From Candidatus Opimibacter skivensis (GTDB lineage Bacteria; Bacteroidota; Bacteroidia; Chitinophagales; Saprospiraceae): a DNA stretch of 64,000 nt. Shown here piece by piece: positions 44,341 through 53,072 of the stretch. How positions within the stretch are numbered: the first letter of the stretch is position 1; each line of letters opens with the position of its first letter. The stretch is from the NCBI GenBank assembly GCA_016722045.1, contig JADKGY010000035.1, positions 124,001-188,000 on the forward strand. The letters run 5' to 3'. Made by a program: the position numbers and the translations under genes. A model generated the notes under the pieces. It saw only the letters and a program-made list of their open reading frames with translations. It had not been told where the DNA came from and made no database searches.

Positions 44341-45179
44341 TTATCCGTTGACTACCAGCGGTTGCGGATCCGAAAACGCCATGACGTGGTCAATGGCTCC
44401 GTTGATAAATCCGGGAAGGATATGATCTCTTGTAGCTGTCAGTCTTTCAGGATGGATGGCATTGTGCATCATCTCTTCGTATGTGTTTGAACCATATGTT
44501 CGAAGGATCATCTCTTTTTTATCTCTGCGCCGGAGATACATGAGCATCCCATCAGGATGAGCTTCCGGATGGAATTGTGTCCCAAACCATTCTTTTGAAA
44601 ACCTGATAGCCATGAGTGCCTTTTCAGCTATACTGTCCGGCTCAGTTCTTTCGATGGCCGTGATGACTGCACCCAATTGTGTCAGTTTATTTTCGTCAGG
44701 AGAGATGACTTCATATTTTCTGAAGTCGGCACCATAAAAAGGTTCATTTAGCTCCATGAACAAAGGTTCACTTTCACCAGCATCGGTTTTGTCAACCGGG
44801 ACGATACCAAATGATTCTTTTCTCTCAGATTTATTTTACCTATTCCGAGGTGATTACAAATCATCTGAAATGAATGACAAACAAAGAACACATACTTTTT
44901 AATTTCATTTGAAGAATTGTGTTCCCATATCCGATCCATAAGGCCAAAATATTCTTCTTCCCATCCGCCTTCAAATTCGAGGGGGTCTCCAGGGCCACCG
45001 GATGAAATGTATATATCAAAATCAAGCCCCGGGACTTCCTTCTTGTGACGGACATCAAATACCTCATAATCTATAATGGCAAAACGGTCGGCTATCCGCT
45101 TAATACTGGCAATACCCATATTTTCAGAGTTATTGTTCATGTCCAGTATAGCCATTCGTACAGGATAATTAATCCTCAT
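44341..45179 (-). pseudogene. Class I glutamine amidotransferase, frame broken by one base
   Basis: Two overlapping frames make one protein. The first (45179 to about 44822) begins VRMAILDMNNNSENMGI and has the nucleophile Cys in FVCHSFQM. The second, in another frame, continues SFGIVPVDKTDAGESEPL into FMELNEPFYG and carries the His/Glu dyad in GTQFHPEA, ending QPLVVNG. The frame changes at the four-base run 44818-44821 (AAAA in the coding strand); one extra A would restore R-E-K-E-S-F-G-I-V. Both halves look otherwise intact, so a recent indel, a sequencing or assembly error, or rarely recoding is possible. The intact enzyme would supply ammonia from glutamine to a ligase. Gap to ligase 3 upstream is 45 bp. 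Confidence 0.85.
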
Positions 45180-45224
45180 TGCACCAGGAGTGAATATCGT
45201 GAAAGCGTAAAGTTACCGTTTTAA

Positions 45225-46184
45225 TTATTTGGGCATTTTACCTTCAACAGAAGCCTTGATAAAATTACCCCAGTTGATATGTGATTTGTTCGCTTTGTGT
45301 TCAAGTGCTTTTTCGATAGCCATCTCAGCTGCATTTTCTACTACCCATTCGAAATTCTCTTCACCTACACTATTCAGATCTGCATCAGGAGCCGGATTGC
45401 AATAATCAATAGCATAAGGAATACCACCACGAACTGCAAACTCAACGGTATTGAATTCATAACCGAGTGCATGATTGATTTTCAGCACGAGCTTATGAAT
45501 TTCTTTCATCAGCTTTGGATCATCAATAGCAGGCTTGTCAATATAACGAAGATGGTGTGGGTTACGTGGTTCGTAAGGCATCAAACGTACACGATCGCCA
45601 CCGAGGTAATAACAGCGGAAATATGCATCGAAATCAATATTTTCCTGAAGCATCATGACCAGTTGGCCAGTCTCATTGTATTTAGCGAAAAGGTCTTCAA
45701 AGCTTGTGACTTTATATACACTCTTCCAACCACCACCGGAGTGAGGTTTCATGTACATTGGAAAGCCACCGAGATAGTCTGATACCATTTCCCAATCCAT
45801 AGGGAACTTCAGATTGCGGAAAGACATTTCAGATGTATCATCGGGACGTGTATGTGAAGGAAGAAGAACAGTCTTTGGAACCGGAACTTTTATTTGTTCG
45901 GAGAGGCAATTGTTGAAAAACTTTTCGTCAGCGCTCCACCAGAATGGATTGTTGATAACGGCTGTACCCGTGAGAGCAGCATTTTTCAAATAGGCTCTGT
46001 AGAAAGGAACATCCTGGCTGATACGGTCGATGATGACAGCGTAGCCTGATGGTTTTCCTTGTATGAGTTCTTCAACTTTTACAAATTCGGCTTCGACTCC
46101 TTTGATAGCTTTGCTGTTGACTCTTTCGACGAAAGCAGGAGGGAATGAATTTTCCTTACCAAATAAAATTCCAATTTTTTTCAT
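45225..46184 (-). CDS. ATP-grasp ligase 3 (RimK-like)
   Basis: 319 residues. N-terminal KKIGILFGKENSFPPAFVERV; central FPMYMKPHSGGGWKSVYKV (ATP-binding Lys and Gly loop); MLQENIDFDAYFRCYYLGG; metal-binding NTVEFAVRGGIPYAIDYCNP. Follows the D-Ala/RimK ligase architecture. First gene of the minus-strand run ligase 3 - amidotransferase - ligase 2. A peptide- or amide-bond-forming pathway using glutamine-derived ammonia is implied by context. Confidence 0.87.
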   Translation of the reverse strand: MKKIGILFGKENSFPPAFVERVNSKAIKGVEAEFVKVEELIQGKPSGYAVIIDRISQDVPFYRAYLKNAALTGTAVINNPFWWSADEKFFNNCLSEQIKVPVPKTVLLPSHTRPDDTSEMSFRNLKFPMDWEMVSDYLGGFPMYMKPHSGGGWKSVYKVTSFEDLFAKYNETGQLVMMLQENIDFDAYFRCYYLGGDRVRLMPYEPRNPHHLRYIDKPAIDDPKLMKEIHKLVLKINHALGYEFNTVEFAVRGGIPYAIDYCNPAPDADLNSVGEENFEWVVENAAEMAIEKALEHKANKSHINWGNFIKASVEGKMPK

Positions 46185-46305
46185 GTTGATTCAGTATGAT
46201 GATAAAGTACAAAAGTATAAACTGTATTTAAAACAGAAGGCAGCCCAATGGTAAAAGGGTCTGCCTTCATTCTTTTTTTAAGACATGAATGTTGATATTC
46301 CCTGA

Positions 46306-46614
46306 TTATAGGGCTACAACACTGTTCTTTTCTGACGCTACACCACTGTGCAGGTACTTGTCAGCTTCTGTGTCGTTGATCCAACGCTCACCATCCACTA
46401 AGTAGCGGAACTGGTATTCGTGGCCGATTTCAAGTTCAATTGTTTTTGTAAATGAACCATCTTTAAGTTTGCGCATGGTAAATTCTGAAGGATCCCAGTT
46501 ATTGAATTCGCCGAGGATAGCTACTTCTTTTCCACCATTGATCACTTCTGGTTCAACGGTAAATGTCACCTTACATAAAGGTTTTGACTTCAAAAATTGT
46601 TTTTTAAGACTCAT
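46306..46614 (-). CDS. Stand-alone CBM48/AMPK-beta-like glycogen-binding domain protein
   Basis: 102 residues from ATG 46614 (MSLKKQFLKSK). EVAILGEFNNWDPSEFTMRKLKDGSF and YQFRYLVDGERWINDTEAD are the signature of the isoamylase-N/CBM48 fold that binds alpha-1,4-glucans (as in the beta subunit of AMPK). No enzyme domain is fused. The upstream extension to 46689 is not conserved-looking. It may recruit a partner to glycogen or serve the neighbouring ATP-grasp cluster; evidence for that is only proximity. Confidence 0.85.
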   Translation of the reverse strand: MSLKKQFLKSKPLCKVTFTVEPEVINGGKEVAILGEFNNWDPSEFTMRKLKDGSFTKTIELEIGHEYQFRYLVDGERWINDTEADKYLHSGVASEKNSVVAL

Positions 46615-46689
46615 GATATTTGTGATTTTTCTGTTGGCAATTTGCCTTTCAGGCCGCAAAGGTAGTGTTTTGTTGCTAAAAATCGGCAA

Positions 46690-47384
46690 TAGCTTGTAAA
46701 TACTGTGTTAAAGAAAGTCTTAGGTTGTTAGTTGTGTGAAAGTGGACTGGTTGTTTGTTGCTGGAAATTGGATAGGTTATTAGTTGGTGGAAAGTGGACA
46801 AGGTATTGGAGATTGGGATGGTGATTATAATTCATTAAGAATCAATAAGCTGGATTGAATCTTGCCCAATATCTTTCAATTTTTACCCAGTCTACTTTCT
46901 TTCAACCTTCAACATTCAGAATTTCAAGGTTTTGGTTGAGGGTTGCTTGAAAATGGAAAGGTTATTAGTTCTTGGAAAGTGGACTATTCATTAGTTACTG
47001 GGGATTGGAATGACTGAGTTATAATGCATTAAAGATAAATTGACTGGACTCCACATTAACCTTTTAACTATCACCCTTTACTTGTCCAATTTCTTTCAAC
47101 TATCAACATTCTGAATTTCAAGGTTTTGGTTGTTAATTGTGAGAAAGTGGACTAGTTGTTAGTTGTTGGAATGTGGATTAAGTATTGGAGATTGGAAGTT
47201 CGAGTTCTTATGTAATAATGATCAATTAATTTGATCCCAAATTAACCATTTAACTATCAACCTATTACATCTCCATTTTCTTTCAACCATCAACTTTCAT
47301 CGTTTCAGGGATTGAATGGTACCCAATATCTTTCAACTTTTGACCAGTCTACTTTCTTTCAACCTTCAACTTAATACCAGATCC
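46690..47384. repeat. Three degenerate about 200-bp repeats with internal dyad symmetry
   Basis: Units begin near 46728, 46934 and 47129. Each starts with variants of TTAGTTGTTGGAAAGTGGAC, passes through TATTGGAGATTGG and CATTAA, and ends with inverted counterparts such as GTCTACTTTCTTTCAACC followed by TTCAACATTCTGAATTTCAAGG. Left and right ends of each unit are roughly reverse complements, so each could fold on itself. No gene is seen in 46615-47384. Confidence 0.7.
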
Positions 47385-48782
47385 TCAGTATCCCAACAGG
47401 CTTTTCTTCTGAAGCTCAAAGTCATCTTTGGAGATGACGCCACGTTCCAGAAGTTCGCCCAGATCTCCGATTTTATCAAGTACAGTGGGATCGTAATAAC
47501 TCTTGTCCTCAAGTAAATCCGGTTGAGGCGAATTAAGATGGGCTACCTGGCGATAACCATTCTGGACAAAAGCTTCGAAATCAGGCAAAGATCTTAGCCA
47601 GGTCAAAGCTTCATTGTGGTAGATCTCTTCGAATTCCTGGAAGCCAAAGTCGACGGCGCTGGCCAGATGGAAATAGGATTGTTTATTATCCTTGGCTAAT
47701 GAGTAGCAACAGGCAAGCATGAAGTGTGTCTGTGGATCATTGTAGTCATACTGCAATGCGTCTTCAAAGTATTTCCGGGCCTGGTTATAGTCCCCGGACT
47801 TATAGGCTATAAATGCATCTTTAATGAGATATCCGCCTCTGGCTTTGCGTCCCTGGGGTGTGTCGCCAGATTTTTTCGTCCCGGATTTTACGGGTTCCTG
47901 TCTTCGTTGTTGCTGAGGCGCGATTACACCTTTATTATACCTGGCATTAAATTCAGCCTGGGGCATGACGAAGAATAGTATCCCTTCGATGAAAGAAAGA
48001 ATCGCAAGCGCAACCATAAACCATGGGAAACGTCCCTCAGTAATAGCCATCAGTGATATAAAAAAGGCTATGAAATTGGCGACACCCAGAACTTTCTTGT
48101 CGAGATAAAACCGGTGTGCTCCCCACATCCCCAATGTCAGCGCGAGGATGCCTGCGACCACTTTCGATTTCCCGAATTGGACGGTATTGTCCATCGTAGG
48201 ATTATAGGCAGGTTGGCTTTGAATCGCTTTAGCCTGGGGAGAAGTGTAGGTCTGATTACGTACCACTGGCAATGCCATCCCTTTACTCGAGATAGCATAT
48301 AGAGGTGTGTCACCGGCGATATTCTTAAGTTGATAATTACCGACATGCATGGCCTGGAGCCAGGCGTGATTGCGGATATCCTCGAATACGCGTTCGGAGA
48401 TATATACGCCACCGGGTTCGCAGACGGGTTCGATACGGGCTGCGACGTTGAGGCCATCACCAAAAGCATCTGTTCCATCGTAGCTGATATCGCCTACGTG
48501 GATACCTATTCGGACAGGTACTTCGGGATCTTTCTTGTATTCGATCTGCATTTCCACAGCGCATTCCACCGCATTGACGCTGCTATGGAAAATACTGAGG
48601 GTACCGTCACCGAAAAACTGTAGGACTTCACCGCCGTATTTCTCATGCTGTGCCAGAAGGATGCTTCTGTGTCTTGACCGTAGCAGGAGTGCACGTTCTT
48701 CATTGATGTGCATCAGGTGAGTGTAGCCTACGATGTCTGTGAAAACGATGGCAGCTAGTTGGCGCTTGAATTTACCTTCCAT
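47385..48782 (-). CDS. Class III nucleotide cyclase with TM2, TPR and SHOCT domains
   Basis: 465 residues. The catalytic domain (about 8-175) has metal ligands Asp16 (FTDIVGY) and Asp59 (FGDGT), and Asn112/Arg116 (LNVAAR). The purine-specificity Lys is Gln55, as in the cyclase at 4760, but the partner position is Asp105 (DAFG). Residues about 205-275 are a TM2 domain (GMWGAHRFYLDKKVLGVANF). A TPR-like pair (AFIAYKSGDYNQARKYFEDAL) follows, and the last about 35 residues are SHOCT-like (LGELLERGVISKDDFELQKKSLL). A membrane-bound cyclase with an oligomerisation tail. The product nucleotide is uncertain. Confidence 0.9.
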   Translation of the reverse strand: MEGKFKRQLAAIVFTDIVGYTHLMHINEERALLLRSRHRSILLAQHEKYGGEVLQFFGDGTLSIFHSSVNAVECAVEMQIEYKKDPEVPVRIGIHVGDISYDGTDAFGDGLNVAARIEPVCEPGGVYISERVFEDIRNHAWLQAMHVGNYQLKNIAGDTPLYAISSKGMALPVVRNQTYTSPQAKAIQSQPAYNPTMDNTVQFGKSKVVAGILALTLGMWGAHRFYLDKKVLGVANFIAFFISLMAITEGRFPWFMVALAILSFIEGILFFVMPQAEFNARYNKGVIAPQQQRRQEPVKSGTKKSGDTPQGRKARGGYLIKDAFIAYKSGDYNQARKYFEDALQYDYNDPQTHFMLACCYSLAKDNKQSYFHLASAVDFGFQEFEEIYHNEALTWLRSLPDFEAFVQNGYRQVAHLNSPQPDLLEDKSYYDPTVLDKIGDLGELLERGVISKDDFELQKKSLLGY

Positions 48783-48917
48783 TATGGAGGGTAAAGATAG
48801 TTTAATGGAGGTGGAAAGAGAAGGCGAAAAAAATGGCGAAAAAAAGTAAAAAATATTAGGCTAAGCGGTCACATACCAGGGGGTTCGAGACATATATGAA
48901 TACAGAAATTTTCAAAA

Positions 48918-48963
48918 CGCATTTTGTCGAAATGCGATATGAATCATTTCCGTTTTCGAAAAC
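48918..48963. promoter_or_regulatory. Two dyads upstream of the ArsR-like gene
   Basis: CGCATTT-TGTCG-AAATGCG (48918-48936) is a perfect 7-bp stem. GTTTTCGAAAAC (48952-48963) is a perfect 12-bp palindrome, 28 bp before the ATG. The core ATTTTGTCGAAAT recurs at 49347-49359 just beyond the gene. These are good operator candidates for the encoded regulator. Confidence 0.5.
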
Positions 48964-48991
48964 TTTGAAAACCTTCTAAAACAATAGTATT

Positions 48992-49333
48992 ATGGCCTTC
49001 TCAAAAGCAAGACTTTATAGTCGCAAAGGTAGAATTACAGCTAAATTCTTCAAGACATTCGGTCATCCGGCCAGGCAGTTAGTAATTCTTTATCTGGCAT
49101 CTTACGGACCCAGTGCCGTTGAGATTTTTTCCCGAGATCATCCCATATCATCCTCTTCTATGTCTGATCATCTTGAACAGCTTAGGGAGCTTAGTCTCAT
49201 TTCATACAAGGAAAAGCATCCTTACATCGTGTATGAACTCGAGTGGGAGAGGATTAATAGAGCGAAAAAATATATCCTTGATTTTTTTGATGAGCTTGAA
49301 AAAATAAAGAATAAACAACGAAAGTCTACATGA
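48992..49333 (+). CDS. ArsR-like winged-helix regulator
   Basis: 113 residues. ITAKFFKTFGHPARQLVILYL, then SSSMSDHLEQLRELSLISYKEK and VYELEWERI, give the ArsR winged helix-turn-helix (recognition helix SMSDHLEQL). The metal-binding CxC motif of ArsR/SmtB is absent, so it is not a classical metal sensor. Flanked on both sides by the same ATTTTGTCGAAAT dyad. No obvious target gene except itself. Confidence 0.82.
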   Translation: MAFSKARLYSRKGRITAKFFKTFGHPARQLVILYLASYGPSAVEIFSRDHPISSSSMSDHLEQLRELSLISYKEKHPYIVYELEWERINRAKKYILDFFDELEKIKNKQRKST

Positions 49334-49407
49334 AATTTTCATTCGGATTTTGTCGAAATCGCATAGATAGAACCCCTATAAACATTGAACATATTAAACT
49401 AATAAAG

Positions 49408-49938
49408 TTATGTTATACCAAACGTCTTCGATATCCGATAATGCTCCGACCGGTCCATCCACCAACGCTTACTCTCATGATCAAACTTGGAATAAATCAT
49501 CACAAACCGAACATCATAGTCCAGCGCAACAACATACCTGAACTCACGGCTAATACCACCATCTACAAAAACCGGATATTTTGTGTCTATCCATTTCAAT
49601 TCACCCTTCGAATCCGGTCCCGTTCCCATATTGAACTTGTTAAATTTCAAACGCTTTTCAATCTTTATATCCGATGTATCAAATGGTGTGTTATCATCAA
49701 ACGTGAGAATATTAAACCTGAAATCATGAATGTATTGGCGAGCGATTCCCTTGTTGGTGATCATTGCCACAAGCTCTACTATATGCTTATCTCTTGATAT
49801 CCCCAACTGAATAAGATTAAGATCAAATTGTAGTTTAGGAAATTGTTCACGGGAGATACCAAAACGAAACAGTGTCCAGGCACCAGCCAGAACAATAGCC
49901 GTAATGGTGATAAGTGAAGAAATTTGATCAAGAGACAT
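49408..49938 (-). CDS. Single-pass membrane protein, unknown
   Basis: 176 residues from ATG 49938. The N-terminal hydrophobic segment (SLITITAIVLAGAWTLFRFGI) is followed by a beta-rich domain (FDLNLIQLGISRDKHIVELVAMITNKG, KWIDTKYPVFVDGGISREF). A membrane-anchored beta-sandwich facing one side is likely. Comparable proteins with this layout are common and uncharacterised. Convergent with the ArsR-like gene. Confidence 0.65.
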   Translation of the reverse strand: MSLDQISSLITITAIVLAGAWTLFRFGISREQFPKLQFDLNLIQLGISRDKHIVELVAMITNKGIARQYIHDFRFNILTFDDNTPFDTSDIKIEKRLKFNKFNMGTGPDSKGELKWIDTKYPVFVDGGISREFRYVVALDYDVRFVMIYSKFDHESKRWWMDRSEHYRISKTFGIT

Positions 49939-50056
49939 TGAAATCAAAATAAAAAGTACCAGTGAATATATAAATTCATTTGAACAATGAACACAACCCT
50001 ACCAACCAATCACTATGTACTAGTATAACTTCTAACAACCTTCAACGTTTAATTTT

Positions 50057-50728
50057 TCAATTATCCACCAACTGATACCCCACCCCCTTCAACGTCAATA
50101 ACTGCACCCCGGGATCCATCTTCAAATATTTTCGCAACCGTGTTATATAAACATCTAAATTCCTGCTATTAAAAAAATGATCATCTCCCCAGACATGGAG
50201 TAATATCTCTTTGCGTTCCACGGGCGAACCCACCCGATCAATAAACATCTTTAATAATTCATTCTCCCGATGTGATAGGGTCACTGTCTCATTTCCATTT
50301 TCAATGGTCATACGAATGGGATCAAATGACAAATCACCTATTTTAAACTGATCAGGTTTCGATTTCCCTGACATTGCCAGAAGATTCCCGATGCGGGCCA
50401 TCAATTCTTCCAGGCTAAATGGCTTTTTAAGATAATCATTACCACCGGATTTGAAACCTTCGACTACATCTTTTGATTCACTTTTGGCGGTGAGAAAGAT
50501 GATCGGTATTGTCTTATTGTGCTGACGAATCACTTGCCCGATCTCAAATCCACTCTTACCTGGTAACATCACATCAAGTATACACAGATCGGGTTGTACT
50601 TTTTTAAATAGAACTTCAGCTTCATTACCACTAGCTGTCCAATGCACTTCATATCCATTCTTCACAAGATGATCCCGTACCAGCATCGCCAATACTTCTT
50701 CATCTTCTACATAAAGTATTTTAGTCAT
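50057..50728 (-). CDS. OmpR-family response regulator
   Basis: 223 residues. Receiver with Asp52 in ILDVMLPGKSG, Lys in YLKKPF, and a C-terminal winged-helix trans_reg_C domain (LSHRENELLKMFIDR, then RNLDVYITRLRKYLKMD). Partner of the histidine kinase 86 bp upstream, in one operon. It probably controls the divergent GLPGLI/outer-membrane genes. Confidence 0.93.
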   Translation of the reverse strand: MTKILYVEDEEVLAMLVRDHLVKNGYEVHWTASGNEAEVLFKKVQPDLCILDVMLPGKSGFEIGQVIRQHNKTIPIIFLTAKSESKDVVEGFKSGGNDYLKKPFSLEELMARIGNLLAMSGKSKPDQFKIGDLSFDPIRMTIENGNETVTLSHRENELLKMFIDRVGSPVERKEILLHVWGDDHFFNSRNLDVYITRLRKYLKMDPGVQLLTLKGVGYQLVDN

Positions 50729-50759
50729 TATACTGATTTCGACAAATAAAAAAAGAAAA

Positions 50760-50814
50760 AGGACGCGGATTTATTAAGAAAAAGTTATGATCTTATAAGA
50801 TTTGATTTACGATT
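50760..50814. repeat. Half-copy of AGGACGCGG-type repeat in the kinase-regulator gap
   Basis: Begins AGGACGCGGATTTATTAAG and continues ATTATGATCT-like, matching the left part of the 42817 element; ends in TTTACGATTTT-type heptamers before the kinase stop codon. Lies within the two-component operon. Confidence 0.55.
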
Positions 50815-52194
50815 TTAATTCATCGTCGAAGCATCCCACGCCGGCAACGTCATCGAAAACTTCGCCCCCTTCCCTACTTCACTCTCAAGATCAATCCGGC
50901 CATTATGCTTTCGCACCACATCCGCTACATAACTCAACCCCAAACCATGTCCTTTCACATCATGCCGGTTGTGCTGTGGCACCCGATACAACTTATCAAA
51001 TATCTTATCATGATACTCCGGATCAATACCGATACCATTGTCCTGTACAGATACTTTGACCGATCCGTTTTCACGACCAAGATCAACGGTGATATATGGA
51101 TTGCCCGTACTATATTTCAAAGCATTCTCAAGAAGATTGTACAACACACCGCTCATGTGCGACTTATCTCCATTGACCACAAATCCCTCGCCATGCTGAC
51201 TGACTTTGATGGTCGCATGCTTGTTGTCAAACTGCACCTTCATGTGATGCATCACATCATCAAGCACCTGCTGAATATCAATTTTTTCATAATGGATCTG
51301 TGGGGCATGATTGTGAAGAATCCTTTCCACTAACATCGAAAGTCTTTTCAATTCGCTCTGACATATATCAAGGTAACGCCTGCTATTGGATGAATTAAGA
51401 TTGTCAGACATATTCAACGACTCCAGCGCAACGCCAACAGTTGTGATCGGTGTTTTCAATTCATGCGTGATATTACTGACGAATTCATCTCGCAGTGCAT
51501 TGAGCCGCATTTGCGTTCTTAGATTTTTCCAGATATAATAAAATGCCGTACCAACCATCAACCATAGAAATAGTGCAAAACTGAGATGAGGTAATATTCC
51601 CTGAAAGATATCGGCCTTATAATTCGGATTGGTCAATGCTATCTTTTTTCCACCAAATGCATCTATCTGCGGATGGCTCATGAGGCCCTTCACTACAGTG
51701 TCCTCACCCTGCCAGCTGACCAGATCATATCCTGCAAACTCCCCCGTGCTATCCGTAAAGCGAATATGGCTCATGACCATATTACTCATGCTATTACAAG
51801 GCGCATCATTGAAAGAAGTATCCTCTGATAAATGTCGTAATAGCATACCACGCATTTCACGATGGGGCCCTATCCTGAATCCGTCCTTAGCCATTACTCT
51901 TTCTTCACCGTTTGCCCTCCGTAAAGCTACCGAATCATCAGTATTAATCGTGATACGAATGGCTCTGTCAGAATCATCCATGGTCATAAACTCCTTACTG
52001 GCCAGCTTCGAAAAAAGAAGCGAATCTTCTACGTCCCTCACGGTAGAAAACATGACATGGTTGATCTTGGTCTCCATGTCACGGTATTTGTTCATGTATT
52101 CATTGTGGAGCCACAGATATTCCAGGATGCCCAGGAGCACCATGCTCACGATCATGAGAAAACGGGCTAAGGAAATATCAGGACTATTTCGCAT
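50815..52194 (-). CDS. Sensor histidine kinase
   Basis: 459 residues. Membrane segments at about 10-27 and 203-222 frame a periplasmic sensor of about 175 residues with no named domain. HisKA H-box FVSNITHELKTPI with His244, an N-box (LLENALKYS), a G-box (DNGIGIDPEY) and a second glycine loop (GHGLGLSYVAD). Cognate to the OmpR-type regulator. Divergent from the GLPGLI gene, so the regulated envelope genes are probably next door. Confidence 0.93.
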   Translation of the reverse strand: MRNSPDISLARFLMIVSMVLLGILEYLWLHNEYMNKYRDMETKINHVMFSTVRDVEDSLLFSKLASKEFMTMDDSDRAIRITINTDDSVALRRANGEERVMAKDGFRIGPHREMRGMLLRHLSEDTSFNDAPCNSMSNMVMSHIRFTDSTGEFAGYDLVSWQGEDTVVKGLMSHPQIDAFGGKKIALTNPNYKADIFQGILPHLSFALFLWLMVGTAFYYIWKNLRTQMRLNALRDEFVSNITHELKTPITTVGVALESLNMSDNLNSSNSRRYLDICQSELKRLSMLVERILHNHAPQIHYEKIDIQQVLDDVMHHMKVQFDNKHATIKVSQHGEGFVVNGDKSHMSGVLYNLLENALKYSTGNPYITVDLGRENGSVKVSVQDNGIGIDPEYHDKIFDKLYRVPQHNRHDVKGHGLGLSYVADVVRKHNGRIDLESEVGKGAKFSMTLPAWDASTMN

Positions 52195-52313
52195 TGTCTT
52201 ACAAATGTAGTTTCGAATTGAGGTTTAGGGGCGATTTGTTAACATTAATTAACCTTATTCAAGGAAGAAGGGCCCTTTTATAAACCTACCTTCGCTTCCT
52301 AAACGAATCATTC

Positions 52314-53072
52314 ATGAAATATATATTCATCTTCCTGGCTTTTTTAAGCACCTCATTGGCTTCTGCTCAGGGAAGCGGCAGAATTACGTATGAGGAAAAA
52401 ATGAATTTGCACAAAAATCTTCCGCCGGACAGACAGGAGATGAAAGATATGATCCCTGAATTCAATACCTCCATGTTTTCACTTACGTTCAACGGCGACG
52501 AATCCATCTACCAGCCTCAAAAAGAATCCGAAGAATCTGAAGTTACTTCCAACAGTGGTGGCAATCAAATGCAAATGCGATTTGGCAGGGAAAACCGGAT
52601 CGTATACAAAAATCTCGCTCTCGATACAATGATCGAATCACGCGAATTCATGCAAAAACAATTCCTGATCGTCGGAGCCACTACACCACGTAAATGGAAA
52701 ATTGGCAAAAATCAAAAAGAAATACTCGGTCATAAATGTATGGAAGCCGATTTCCGCCTCGACAGCGCAACATCGATGGTCGTGTGGTTCGCACCTGAAA
52801 TACAGGTTTCTAATGGACCTTCTGATTACCAGGGACTGCCTGGACTTATCCTTGGGGTTGACATCAATGATGGCTTACGAATGATCACAGCTACTGAAAT
52901 TAAACTGGCAGATGTAGATACCTCTGTTATCATCGCACCTACAAAAGGTAAAGAAGTGACGTCAGAAGAATTCGAAAAGATCAGAAAAGAGAAGATGAAA
53001 GAAATGCACATGAATAATCCTGGAGGAGGACCTGGAGGACCGGGGACGATGATCATGATCAGGCATAACTAA
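52314..53072 (+). CDS. GLPGLI-family secreted protein
   Basis: 252 residues. Signal peptide (IFIFLAFLSTSLASAQG); the body has LGHKCMEADFRL and the defining motif YQGLPGLILGV. The family is restricted to Bacteroidota and is typically encoded next to a TonB-dependent-type outer-membrane protein, as here. Role unknown; a periplasmic or surface partner of the outer-membrane protein is probable. The Gly-Gly-Pro-rich tail is low complexity. The stop codon begins a 14-unit heptamer array. Confidence 0.9.
   Translation: MKYIFIFLAFLSTSLASAQGSGRITYEEKMNLHKNLPPDRQEMKDMIPEFNTSMFSLTFNGDESIYQPQKESEESEVTSNSGGNQMQMRFGRENRIVYKNLALDTMIESREFMQKQFLIVGATTPRKWKIGKNQKEILGHKCMEADFRLDSATSMVVWFAPEIQVSNGPSDYQGLPGLILGVDINDGLRMITATEIKLADVDTSVIIAPTKGKEVTSEEFEKIRKEKMKEMHMNNPGGGPGGPGTMIMIRHN

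Noticed and set aside
44341..44763. Separate gene for the C-terminal half of the amidotransferase
   Set aside because: It starts with an internal TTG, and the upstream frame continues the same domain; one broken gene explains both halves better.
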